Below, piece by piece: positions 25,844-34,484 of a stretch of 64,000 nt of DNA. Position numbers and translations under genes: made by a program. A model generated the notes under the pieces. The model was not told where the DNA came from and did no database searches. It saw only the letters and a program-made list of their open reading frames with translations. Location: contig NZ_WBVO01000001.1 of NCBI RefSeq assembly GCF_008933115.1, positions 124,001-188,000 on the forward strand. The letters run 5' to 3'. Position 1 is the first letter of the stretch. Each line of letters opens with the position of its first letter. This DNA comes from Phaeocystidibacter luteus (GTDB lineage Bacteria; Bacteroidota; Bacteroidia; Flavobacteriales; Schleiferiaceae).

Positions 25844-28087
25844 ATGAGCACTAAAAAAACACTACCCGTATCAGGAATGAGCTGCGCAGCGTGTGCAGTG
25901 AATGTTGAGAAAGCGTTGAAGGGGACGAAGGGTGTGGTAGATGCTAGCGTAAATTTTGCCAACCATACAGCCTACGTAAACTTCGATGAATCAACAAAAC
26001 TTGAAGCCCTGCAGAAGTCAGTTCAAGATGTTGGCTACGACCTAGTGATTCCCGATGCCAATGCAGAAGGGGAGTCTGACGTGTACGAGAAAGTACGCGA
26101 AATGCAGGAAGACCATTATCGAGATTTGAAGAAGAAGAGCATAGGCGCCATTCTTCTCACTATACCAGTCGTTTTACTCAGCATGGTTATTCCAACGCAG
26201 AGTTGGACGAACTACGCAGAGTTTGCACTTACCTCTATAGTTGTGCTTTGGTTTGGAAGGACTTTCTTCATCCATGCCGCTCGTCAAGCGCGACGCCTTT
26301 ATTCGAACATGGATACCCTGGTTGCTGTGAGCACGGGGATTGCTTATCTGTTTAGCGTAGTAAATACATTTTTCCCAGAGTGGATGACTGGCAGTGGTCT
26401 AGAACCACATGTGTACTACGAAGCGGCAGCGGTAATCATTTCATTTATTCTATTAGGGAAATTACTCGAAGCTCGAGCAACTTCAAAGACATCTGATGCC
26501 ATTAAGGGGCTCATGAATCTCCAACCTGACGAAGTTGTATTGGTGGATGGAGAATCTGAAACAATTATAGCTGTAGAAGATGTGATGGCCGGTGACCTCC
26601 TTCGCGTAAAACCAGGCGGTAGAATAGCTGTGGATGGTTTTGTAGAAGATGGCGAGAGTTATATTGATGAGTCTATGCTCACAGGTGAGCCTGTGCCCGC
26701 ACCAAAAATTAAGGGGGACAGAGTCGTAGCTGGGACAATCAATCAGAAGGGAACGCTGACTTACAGAGCCTCGGAAGTGGGGAGCGAGACCGTACTTTCA
26801 CGTATTGTTCAACGCGTACGAGAAGCTCAGGGTAGCAAAGCGCCCGTGCAGCGGTTGGTTGACCGAATCGCTGGGATATTTGTTCCAATCGTACTTGTCC
26901 TGGCGATCATCACTTTCTTCGTTTGGTATTTCAGTGGAATCGACCAAGCCTTCACCTATGCATTACTATCGGCCATTACCGTGCTCGTGATTGCTTGTCC
27001 GTGTGCATTGGGACTTGCGACTCCTACTGCGATTATGGCTGGAGTAGGGGCGGGTGCGCGCCACGGGATATTGATTAGAGATGCCGACTCGTTGGAGCGA
27101 GGGCACCGAATTACAGATGTGGTACTAGATAAAACGGGAACCGTTACACGAGGTAAGCCCGAGGTTCAGGAAGTCCTGGTGATTGAAGAAACGATGGAAT
27201 GGTCAACGCTCGAAGCCATGGAGTCACTTTCGGAGCACCCCTTAGCAGATGCCATTGTTACCCATATTCGAAATGAACGCGTGCCCGAAAGCGCCAAGCC
27301 TGTTGTACAAGCGTTTGAAAGCGTAACAGGTCACGGGGCAAAAGCCACGGTTGAAGGTCAGGATTACAAGATTGGTAAGCCCTCTTGGATTATTGACGAA
27401 GGAGTGACTTGGACCGATGAAGCGGAAGCGTGGACGGTTGTTCAAGGAGAGCATGGGAAATCTGTAGTTGCTTTTGCAAAAGGCACAGACTTAATGGCCT
27501 TGATATCTATTGTAGACCCCGTGAAGCCCGAGGCATTCGAAGCCGTGGCGAGGCTGATTCGCAAGGGGATTACGGTACACATGCTGACGGGCGACCATAT
27601 TTCCACTGCATCTGCTGTTGCGAGAGAGGTAGGAATTGATCATGTTAAGGCCGAAGTTCTGCCCGATGATAAATACGATTACGTGGAAGCTCTTCAGCAG
27701 GCTGGTAAGCACGTAGCCATGGTAGGAGATGGAATCAATGATGCACAAGCATTGGCTTTAGCAGATGTATCGATTGCCATGGGAAGTGGTACGGATATCG
27801 CCATGGATACGGCCAGAATAACTTTGATGCGTGACGACCTTAATGGTGTGCCTGATGCGATTCGACTTAGCCGTCATACCGTGAACACCATTCGTCAGAA
27901 TCTATTCTGGGCATTCATCTACAACCTCATTGGAATTCCCATTGCTGCAGGGGTGTTGTACCCGAGCTATGGTTTCTTGTTAAGTCCTATGATTGCGAGT
28001 ATGGCAATGGGCTTGTCGTCGGTTAGCGTGGTGACCAACAGCCTGAGACTTAGAACGGTATTCCATTCTAGAACTCAAGACAGATAG
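25844..28087 (+). CDS. copA: Copper-exporting P-type ATPase
   Basis: 747 residues. One N-terminal HMA domain (GMSCAAC, Cys14 and Cys17), membrane helices, actuator LTGEPVP, transmembrane metal site CPC (385-387), phosphorylated Asp429 in DKTGT, nucleotide-domain SEHPLADAI and hinge GDGINDAQALALAD. Helix 7 has YN (AFIYNLIG) and helix 8 has M..SS (MAMGLSSVSV), the signature of Cu(I)-transporting P1B-1 pumps. It exports Cu(I) across the inner membrane. The small HMA protein upstream is a natural partner. The next gene is convergent, 14 bp beyond the stop, with no clear terminator. Confidence 0.95.
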   Translation: MSTKKTLPVSGMSCAACAVNVEKALKGTKGVVDASVNFANHTAYVNFDESTKLEALQKSVQDVGYDLVIPDANAEGESDVYEKVREMQEDHYRDLKKKSIGAILLTIPVVLLSMVIPTQSWTNYAEFALTSIVVLWFGRTFFIHAARQARRLYSNMDTLVAVSTGIAYLFSVVNTFFPEWMTGSGLEPHVYYEAAAVIISFILLGKLLEARATSKTSDAIKGLMNLQPDEVVLVDGESETIIAVEDVMAGDLLRVKPGGRIAVDGFVEDGESYIDESMLTGEPVPAPKIKGDRVVAGTINQKGTLTYRASEVGSETVLSRIVQRVREAQGSKAPVQRLVDRIAGIFVPIVLVLAIITFFVWYFSGIDQAFTYALLSAITVLVIACPCALGLATPTAIMAGVGAGARHGILIRDADSLERGHRITDVVLDKTGTVTRGKPEVQEVLVIEETMEWSTLEAMESLSEHPLADAIVTHIRNERVPESAKPVVQAFESVTGHGAKATVEGQDYKIGKPSWIIDEGVTWTDEAEAWTVVQGEHGKSVVAFAKGTDLMALISIVDPVKPEAFEAVARLIRKGITVHMLTGDHISTASAVAREVGIDHVKAEVLPDDKYDYVEALQQAGKHVAMVGDGINDAQALALADVSIAMGSGTDIAMDTARITLMRDDLNGVPDAIRLSRHTVNTIRQNLFWAFIYNLIGIPIAAGVLYPSYGFLLSPMIASMAMGLSSVSVVTNSLRLRTVFHSRTQDR

Positions 28088-28101
28088 GGAAGTCCGCAGT
28101 C

Positions 28102-28830
28102 TTACTTGCTGAAGATGTTGTACTTGACGATGCAATAGATCGCGCGGAAACCGTCTTTCCAGTTGATTTTCTTGCCTTCTTCAAAGGTTCTACCGTAGTA
28201 TGAAATGCCTACTTCGTAGATTCTAATCTTCGGGATTCGTGCAATCTTAGCTGTAACCTCGGGTTCAAATCCGAATCGCTTTTCCTTTAGCTTCAATCCT
28301 TGAACCATATCGGTACGGAATAGCTTGTAGCATGTTTCCATATCCGTTAGGTTGAGGTTTGTAAGCATGTTGGACAAGAACGTGAGCATCTTATTTCCGA
28401 TGCTGTGCCAGAAGAATAAGATACGGTGCGGATTGCCGCCCATAAACCGAGATCCGTAAACTACGTCAGCATCACCGGTAAGTACCGGTTTTAGAACGAG
28501 GTGGTACTCTTGCGGGTCATATTCCAAATCGGCATCTTGAATAATAAGGTATTCACCAGTAGCTTTTTCGATGCCGGTATGCAATGCAGCTCCCTTGCCC
28601 TTGTTTACTTCGTGCTTGTAATACTGGATATTGAGCTCAGGATTTTCCTCCTTGTACTTCAGAATCGACTCCTCTGTATTGTCCTTGGAGCAGTCATTCA
28701 CAATGATGAGTTCTTTCTCAATGCCATTTGGTAGTTCAACGGTCTTAATTCTATCGAGAATCAAGTGGATGGTTGGCCCTTCGTTGTACGCAGGGATGAC
28801 AATTGATAGCTTCTTAAAGTCTACACTCAT
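28102..28830 (-). CDS. Family 2 glycosyltransferase, dolichol/polyprenyl-phosphate sugar synthase-like
   Basis: 242 residues with a GT-A fold: LSIVIPAYNEG at the start, the DXD-type site QDADLEYDPQE, VYGSRFMGG and a C-terminal GRTFEEGKKINWKDG. This matches polyprenyl-phosphate mannose/glucose synthases without membrane tail. It would move a sugar from a nucleotide donor to undecaprenyl-phosphate at the inner membrane. The upstream gene, a multi-helix GT-C-like enzyme, ends in TAATG overlapping this start by 1 bp; such enzymes use polyprenyl-phosphate sugars, so the two likely form a lipid-linked donor and acceptor pair. Confidence 0.9.
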   Translation of the reverse strand: MSVDFKKLSIVIPAYNEGPTIHLILDRIKTVELPNGIEKELIIVNDCSKDNTEESILKYKEENPELNIQYYKHEVNKGKGAALHTGIEKATGEYLIIQDADLEYDPQEYHLVLKPVLTGDADVVYGSRFMGGNPHRILFFWHSIGNKMLTFLSNMLTNLNLTDMETCYKLFRTDMVQGLKLKEKRFGFEPEVTAKIARIPKIRIYEVGISYYGRTFEEGKKINWKDGFRAIYCIVKYNIFSK

Positions 28831-30725
28831 TACTCGGAGCTCGCTTCTAAAAGGGATGGAATCTCCTCTTCGTCAAATGTGCCGAAGAGTAGGGTATCCC
28901 CAGTGATGTTTAGTAGTGTGGCATTACCTGAAAGCGAGTCGTTTTTCCATGTTCCAGTGAGCTTTGAGCCGTCTCGGAACCTCATAACGCCTTCGCCTTC
29001 TCGGATGCCGTTTTTCCAATAGCCGTCAAATATACGACCATCGCTGAAACGGTAAACTCCTTTTCCAGTTCTTTGACGTTTTACCTGATCTCCTTCAATC
29101 ACTTCCCAATCTCCAGTATAGCCTCTTTCGGGATAGTAAACCAACAGAATGGTTGGATAGACGTCTGGCGATTGAATGACGTGAATCTGACCAAACTTCT
29201 CCTTATTGTCTTGAATGTAGGGAACTAAGTATCTACTCACATCGGCAAATCCCATAGCATCGATGATGATATGCGTCACGCCGGTTGAATCGAACCTCGC
29301 TTCAATTTCTTCATAATCGAATGTAGAAGGTATGCCAATGGATTGACGATTCGCATAAAGGTAGAACAGGCCTGGTTTCCGGTTTACAACCACAGCGTCA
29401 GCAGGTAGGTTGTCATCCACGAAATCGGCCATCTTTAGGAAATCACCGTACTTGTTTGGGTAAACTCGGTCAACCTTATCTTTCTCTTGCTGGACGCCCG
29501 GAGCGAAAGCAATTACAAAGACTAGATAGATAAGCGGATTCGGATTCTTGATGATTTTGGTCGCCCTGATGATTTCATCTACACCCAACACGGCGCCAAG
29601 TAGCAAGAACGGAATCAAAGGCATGATGAATCGAGTTCCAAACCACACATGCGGCCACAAGAGCAAGATTGCGGCCGAGCCGAGGAGGTAAACCGCTACG
29701 AAGGCGCGGTATTTCTTAAGCTTGAAAACTCCGAAGATTACGAGACCGACAAGTACTAATCCCAACAACCAATTAGTCTCTGGGACGTAATTCTCAGGGG
29801 TAGACTCAGAGCCGGTCAGCCATCGCATATAAACGCTATAATTCACCTGTATTTGAGCGAAGAACGTACGCGGTATTTCTACACTGATGTACCGTTCGAT
29901 ATTGTAAGCCATGCGCGTGAACAAGTCACTAATGCCTACCACTCCTTCCTCTCTTCTGTATGGGTTTACACTGAGCAATTGGTTGATATATCCACCGCCG
30001 CCGTTGCCACTAACAGCACGACCTCTAAGAATCCATGGAGTGGCGAGGGCGATAAACGAACCGGCGAAGACGCCAAACTTTAGCCATTTCTTGTTGAACA
30101 AAAGGTAGAGTAAGAGAGCGCCAATCAATGCAATGCCTGCGGTCCTGATGTGGAAACTGAATGCGGCAACTGCAATCATCGCCCAAAAACGCCAATCGCG
30201 CAGGAAGTTGTCGTTCTGTTCTGATTTCATGAACCAGAGCAGAGTGAGTGTGGCAAAGAACATAAACGGTACCTCACTCATCATGATGTTACCGTATTGA
30301 ATCATATTGCCGTTAAGGAGGATAAAGATGGACACGACCAACGCCATCTTACTATTCTCGGTGATAATCTTAAATATCCTAAAGCTGAGAAGCACCGTTC
30401 CCAAGAAGAATAGGCCTGTCACTACTTTCAAAAAGCCAATGCTAGATGAAAACATCATAAAGAAGGACAGAATCAAAGGATATCCAGGGGGGAAGTGGTT
30501 ATTTGGAACTTCACCAACCACATGAGCGTTGGTGTATCCTTTGCCACTCGCAATCGAATCGCCAAGGATATAATATGCGGCATTATCTCCACCTAAATCA
30601 ATCTTGGTGTCGTACGTAACCGCAAATACAATGAGCCATAATAGAGAGAGGAGTGCGTAAGGTGCCCAAGTTGCATTCACTATGCTTCCCGAGTTCGCTT
30701 GCTTAGTTTCGTTCTTCTTAGCCAT
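28830..30725 (-). CDS. Integral membrane glycosyltransferase-like protein with C-terminal MORN repeats
   Basis: 631 residues. After a short cytoplasmic start, about ten membrane helices run to residue 410, with an early DLGGDNAAYY loop resembling the acidic first loop of GT-C/ArnT-PMT enzymes and a GYPLIL motif. A soluble region (430-530) follows, then residues 535-625 contain three or so MORN-type units (GVYRFSDGRIFDGYWKNG, GVMRFRDGSKLTGTWKND). MORN repeats on a membrane glycosyltransferase are unusual. It is co-transcribed with the polyprenyl-sugar synthase downstream. Its minus-strand promoter may be TACTTTCG at 30744-30751. Substrate unknown. Confidence 0.78.
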   Translation of the reverse strand: MAKKNETKQANSGSIVNATWAPYALLSLLWLIVFAVTYDTKIDLGGDNAAYYILGDSIASGKGYTNAHVVGEVPNNHFPPGYPLILSFFMMFSSSIGFLKVVTGLFFLGTVLLSFRIFKIITENSKMALVVSIFILLNGNMIQYGNIMMSEVPFMFFATLTLLWFMKSEQNDNFLRDWRFWAMIAVAAFSFHIRTAGIALIGALLLYLLFNKKWLKFGVFAGSFIALATPWILRGRAVSGNGGGGYINQLLSVNPYRREEGVVGISDLFTRMAYNIERYISVEIPRTFFAQIQVNYSVYMRWLTGSESTPENYVPETNWLLGLVLVGLVIFGVFKLKKYRAFVAVYLLGSAAILLLWPHVWFGTRFIMPLIPFLLLGAVLGVDEIIRATKIIKNPNPLIYLVFVIAFAPGVQQEKDKVDRVYPNKYGDFLKMADFVDDNLPADAVVVNRKPGLFYLYANRQSIGIPSTFDYEEIEARFDSTGVTHIIIDAMGFADVSRYLVPYIQDNKEKFGQIHVIQSPDVYPTILLVYYPERGYTGDWEVIEGDQVKRQRTGKGVYRFSDGRIFDGYWKNGIREGEGVMRFRDGSKLTGTWKNDSLSGNATLLNITGDTLLFGTFDEEEIPSLLEASSE

Positions 30726-30743
30726 GGTTGGAAAATTGCTTTC

Positions 30744-30751
30744 CGAAAGTA
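30744..30751 (-). promoter_or_regulatory. Variant -7 element (TACTTTCG) of the glycosyltransferase pair
   Basis: Lies 18 bp before the start codon at 30725, at the distance where TAnnTTTG elements sit in other genes here. The same octamer precedes the unrecognised gene at 2858-3556. Confidence 0.35.
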
Positions 30752-30823
30752 TGAATTCTATATAGGACTACGAGATAAAATCGACCATCGTGAAGCATCT
30801 GAGTAAAAATCGACTTGGAATCC

Positions 30824-30831
30824 TACCTTTG
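30824..30831 (+). promoter_or_regulatory. TAnnTTTG -7 element of hutH
   Basis: TACCTTTG matches the consensus exactly; the ATG at 30852 lies 20 bp downstream. A GTG at 30834 falls within 3 bp of this element and could not be translated from a transcript starting here. Confidence 0.65.
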
Positions 30832-30851
30832 CGGTGAAATTCAACCACCCC

Positions 30852-32360
30852 ATGAGAGAAACATTTGCAATCGGTTCAAAGCCGTTGACCATTCAGCTCA
30901 TTGAGTCTATTCTGCTCGAGAATATGTCACTTTCGTTGAGCGATTCTGCCGTAGAGAAGATTTCTAAGGCTCGATCTTATATCGACGAAAAGATGTCCAG
31001 AGAATCGGGACCAATCTATGGCATCAACACTGGGTTTGGTTCACTTTGCAATGTTCAGATATCCACGGGTGAATTAGAGCAGCTACAGGAAAACTTGGTA
31101 ATGAGCCACGCATGTGGCCTAGGCGATGAAGTGCCAGCCGATGTAGTACGCTTAATGCTTTTATTAAAGGTTCAGAGCTTGAGTTTTGGGTATTCTGGAG
31201 CTCAACTAGAGACCGTACAACGCCTCATCGATTTTTATAATGAGGATGTTTTGCCTGTCGTATACCAACAAGGTTCGCTCGGGGCTTCAGGTGACCTCGC
31301 TCCACTTGCACATTTGTCACTTCCCCTTCTCGGAAAAGGAGAGGTAGTTTACAAAGGGGAGCGTATGGATGCCCAATCAGCTTTGGATGCGCTCAACCTT
31401 GAACCAATTGCTTTGAAGAGTAAGGAGGGGCTAGCCCTGCTCAACGGAACTCAGTTTATGTCCGCATACGCCACATGGGAGTTAATGCAAGCACATAAGC
31501 TCAGCTATCTAGCAGATCTTATCGGTTCGGTAAGTCTTGAGGCCTACGATGGTCGACAAGAGCCATTTGATGAGCGTGTACACCTTATTCGTTCTCATGC
31601 CGGACAATTAAAAACGGCAAAGAACATCCGTGAGTTTCTCGCGGGTAGCGAGTTAATTGAACGCGCTAAGGAGCATGTTCAAGATCCGTATTCATTCCGC
31701 TGCATGCCTCAAGTGCATGGAGCTTCTAAGGATGCCATCGCGTACGTAACACAAGTGGTAACTACCGAAATCAATTCGGCAACCGACAATCCAAATGTGT
31801 TCCCAGACGACGATGTGATTATTTCAGCGGGCAATTTCCATGGACAACCTTTGGCGCTCGCCCTTGATCACTTAGCAATCGCATTGGCAGAGCTTGGAAA
31901 TATTTCCGAACGCCGCGTTTATCAAATGATTTCAGGTAGAAGAGGTTTGCCTCCTTTCTTAGTAGCAAAACCGGGATTGAACAGCGGATTTATGATACCG
32001 CAGTACACAGCTGCGAGCATTGTTTCTCAGAATAAGCAACTATGCTCTCCAGCTTCTGTCGACAGTATTGAATCTTCAAATGGGCAGGAGGATCACGTTT
32101 CTATGGGATCGAATGCCGCAACCAAGTGCTATAGAGTTGTAGAGAACCTCGAAAGAATTTTGGGCGTTGAACTCATGAACGCCTCTCAAGCTCTGGCTTT
32201 CAGAGATGGCGAAACGAGCGAGTTCCTCAAATCTTTTGTAGGTATGTTCCGTGAAGACGTTCCTTTTGTGGAAATAGATAGAGTGCTTCACAACGATATG
32301 GCGGCAGCAACTAAGTTCATTCAGGAAATCCAACTCGACCCTGAACTCATTTACGCTTAA
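30852..32360 (+). CDS. hutH: Histidine ammonia-lyase
   Basis: 502 residues from the ATG at 30852, chosen because the promoter element overlaps the upstream GTG. The MIO cofactor triad Ala145-Ser146-Gly147 (GSLGASGDLAPLAHLSL) is intact, with Tyr57 in YGINTGFG, QDPYSFRCMPQVHG-type and FHGQPLALALDHL segments. The enzyme deaminates histidine to urocanate, first step of histidine degradation. No hutU, hutI or hutG lies beside it; the arginase-family gene at 49.2 kb is far away. Related aromatic lyases share the fold, but overall length and motifs favour HutH. Its stop shares the palindrome TTAA with the convergent rsmE stop. Confidence 0.9.
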   Translation: MRETFAIGSKPLTIQLIESILLENMSLSLSDSAVEKISKARSYIDEKMSRESGPIYGINTGFGSLCNVQISTGELEQLQENLVMSHACGLGDEVPADVVRLMLLLKVQSLSFGYSGAQLETVQRLIDFYNEDVLPVVYQQGSLGASGDLAPLAHLSLPLLGKGEVVYKGERMDAQSALDALNLEPIALKSKEGLALLNGTQFMSAYATWELMQAHKLSYLADLIGSVSLEAYDGRQEPFDERVHLIRSHAGQLKTAKNIREFLAGSELIERAKEHVQDPYSFRCMPQVHGASKDAIAYVTQVVTTEINSATDNPNVFPDDDVIISAGNFHGQPLALALDHLAIALAELGNISERRVYQMISGRRGLPPFLVAKPGLNSGFMIPQYTAASIVSQNKQLCSPASVDSIESSNGQEDHVSMGSNAATKCYRVVENLERILGVELMNASQALAFRDGETSEFLKSFVGMFREDVPFVEIDRVLHNDMAAATKFIQEIQLDPELIYA

Positions 32361-33061
32361 AGAAGTGTGGCAATATGCGCAGTATGAACAGCCGCGAGAG
32401 CGGCTGTTTCTGTTCTAAGCCTTTGATCTCCCAGTGTGATTCCAGTTATTCCAGCCGCGAGTGCATTCTGAAACTCTTCTGGACTAAAATCACCTTCGGG
32501 GCCAATCATCACACAAACGGAGCTGCCATTCGTCCGCATTTGATCAATCAGAGGTGTCTTTGTTCCTTCGCCACAGTATCCGATGTAAGTCGGATAGCTG
32601 CGCGATTGACCAATAAAGTCATTAAACTTGACGAGCGGGTCCAGCTGTGGAATTTTCCCTTTCAAGCTTTGTTTAACTCCTGAAAGCAGGATGCGTTCGA
32701 GCCTCTCCGGCTTGAAAACCTTGCGCTCTGAATGTTCGCACAGAATAGGAGAGATGCGGCTAATTCCAATCTCCACCGACTTTTCCAATAGCCATTCGAG
32801 GCGATCCATGTTCTTTGTAGGAGCAATTGCCAGATGGAAATCGTACGGAACTTCTCCCCAATTCTCTACGTGCTCGTCAATTTGAATGGCACAATGCTTC
32901 TGATGCTCTTCTACGATAGGGCCGGTGTATAATCCACCATGGCCATCGATTACAGAGAGGATATCACCACTCTTCTTTCGCAGTACACGTATGGCATGCT
33001 TGCTTTCATCTTCTGAAAGCACTACACGATCTCCCTCAACCTGTCCGTAAAACAATTGCAT
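32357..33061 (-). CDS. rsmE: 16S rRNA (uracil-1498-N3)-methyltransferase
   Basis: 234 residues with the SPOUT-class layout: an N-terminal PUA-like part (SEDESKHAIRVLRKKSGD), then the knotted domain with MDRLEWLLEKSVEIGI, SERKVFKPERLERI, IGPEGDFSPEEF and LGDQRLRTETAALAAVH, the RsmE signatures. It methylates U1498 of 16S rRNA in assembled 30S subunits using SAM. It is last of a three-gene unit; its start overlaps the rimK-like stop by 1 bp. Family length is typical. Confidence 0.93.
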   Translation of the reverse strand: MQLFYGQVEGDRVVLSEDESKHAIRVLRKKSGDILSVIDGHGGLYTGPIVEEHQKHCAIQIDEHVENWGEVPYDFHLAIAPTKNMDRLEWLLEKSVEIGISRISPILCEHSERKVFKPERLERILLSGVKQSLKGKIPQLDPLVKFNDFIGQSRSYPTYIGYCGEGTKTPLIDQMRTNGSSVCVMIGPEGDFSPEEFQNALAAGITGITLGDQRLRTETAALAAVHTAHIATLL

Positions 33062-33972
33062 TACGCGCCTACCTTATCTTTCTTAGCTCCAGGAGACTTG
33101 TTGTAGTTCTTCTCGATGTATTCGATAATGATAGACGCCACATCAACACCCGTAGTAGATTCAATCCCTTTGAGTCCAGGACTTGAGTTTACCTCGAGGA
33201 TAAGTGGACCGCGCTTACTTTGCAGCATATCTACACCCGCAACGTGAAGACCAAGCGCGCGGGCGGCCTTAACAGCCATATCCTTCTCCGCTTTTGTCAA
33301 TCTTACTTTGGCGCCACTGCCGCCTCGGTGGATGTTGCTTCGGAATTCTCCTTCTTTACCCTGACGCTTATAGGCGGCCACAACTTTCCCACCAACAACT
33401 ACGGCACGGATATCGGCACCACCTGCTTCCTCAATAAACTCCTGAACGAGAATATTCGCATTGAGTCCGTAGAAAGCCTCGATTACGCTCTTGGCTGCCT
33501 TGCGCGTTTCGGCCAAAACAACACCTAGACCTTGAGTCCCCTCTAAAAGCTTGACAATCAAAGGAGTGCCGCCAACTTGTTTAATCAATGAATCAACGTC
33601 ATTCGGCTGTTTTGCAAAGGCCGTTTTAGGGATGCCTACTCCGTGACGGGCAAGGATTTGTGTAGCGCGAAGTTTATCTCTACTTCTCACCAAGGCAAGG
33701 CTACTTACGGTGGTGAAAACCTGACGCATTTCAAACTGACGAATCATCGCGGAACCGTAATAGGTCACTGATGCTCCGATGCGAGGAATGATGGCATCAA
33801 CATCAGAAATGACGTGATCGCCATAGTAGATATCCAGGTTTCCGCTCTCCATCACCACATACGTTCGTGTGTGATTGATGATGCTTACGGTATGTCCACG
33901 AGCCTCAGCGGCTTCAACAAGTCGCTTTGTGCTATACAGGTTCTTATTGGCGGATAGAATTACGAGGTTCAT
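33061..33972 (-). CDS. rimK: RimK-family ATP-grasp ligase (ribosomal protein S6 modification)
   Basis: 303 residues. N-terminal preATP-grasp part ([24 protein letters not shown]), then the ATP-grasp core: [37 protein letters not shown] and [12 protein letters not shown] with the metal-binding Glu and Asn. RimK adds glutamates to the C-terminus of S6; relatives ligate other amino acids, so the substrate is presumed. The adjacent gene upstream is a RimB-like protease, the usual partner, overlapping by 4 bp. A longer C-terminal basic tail ([11 protein letters not shown]) is present. Confidence 0.9.
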   Translation of the reverse strand: MNLVILSANKNLYSTKRLVEAAEARGHTVSIINHTRTYVVMESGNLDIYYGDHVISDVDAIIPRIGASVTYYGSAMIRQFEMRQVFTTVSSLALVRSRDKLRATQILARHGVGIPKTAFAKQPNDVDSLIKQVGGTPLIVKLLEGTQGLGVVLAETRKAAKSVIEAFYGLNANILVQEFIEEAGGADIRAVVVGGKVVAAYKRQGKEGEFRSNIHRGGSGAKVRLTKAEKDMAVKAARALGLHVAGVDMLQSKRGPLILEVNSSPGLKGIESTTGVDVASIIIEYIEKNYNKSPGAKKDKVGA

Positions 33973-34427
33973 TTGGTAGATTTCTTAGAGGATTCTTTTA
34001 GAGAGATGTTGCTTTTTGCCACGTCTACAACGAAGCCCTGTCTCAACAAGTTACGCCCAACGAGCACAGGATACTTCATCTTTTCTCTGTCAGCCAACGT
34101 GAACTCACACGTGTATGTTTTGCCCATCATCTGAGTTTTCGTGATGAAGCTAAACCGCTTTTGCTCTTGTCCGAAGCTATTGCGGACATTTCGTTCTCTG
34201 AAGTGCTTTGTCTTGTAGTACTGACCTTGGTATTGTGGATGCTTTTTGTCTAATAACTTGAACCACAGCTCTTCTTCACCGTCTTTTTCAACAACTTTTA
34301 CGCTGTGACAGTGAATTGCAGAAAGCGCTGCACCTGTATCAATCTTGCATTCTAGCGCATCGAGATCAAACTCAGGCAGGGAGAGGACATCTACACGTCC
34401 GATAGTAACTTTCGATTTTGGAGCCAT
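33969..34427 (-). CDS. RimB-like retropepsin-type aspartic protease (former ATP-dependent zinc protease family)
   Basis: 152 residues with the family features [13 protein letters not shown] (catalytic Asp in DTGA), a central [15 protein letters not shown] loop, [19 protein letters not shown] and a basic tail. Proteins of this Pfam family (PF05618) are found beside rimK; in Pseudomonas, RimB trims the glutamate tail. This gene is first in the rimB-rimK-rsmE unit and likely modulates the modification added by the next gene. A TAAGTTTG element at 34446-34453 sits 18 bp upstream of the start. Confidence 0.85.
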   Translation of the reverse strand: MAPKSKVTIGRVDVLSLPEFDLDALECKIDTGAALSAIHCHSVKVVEKDGEEELWFKLLDKKHPQYQGQYYKTKHFRERNVRNSFGQEQKRFSFITKTQMMGKTYTCEFTLADREKMKYPVLVGRNLLRQGFVVDVAKSNISLKESSKKSTK

Positions 34428-34445
34428 AAAAAACAGCTATTTCGT

Positions 34446-34453
34446 CAAACTTA
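34446..34453 (-). promoter_or_regulatory. TAnnTTTG -7 element of the rimB-rimK-rsmE unit
   Basis: TAAGTTTG on the minus strand, 18 bp before the start at 34427, consensus match at all fixed positions. Confidence 0.55.
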
Positions 34454-34484
34454 TAAAAGGGGAATTGAAAGAAGGTGAACTCAA

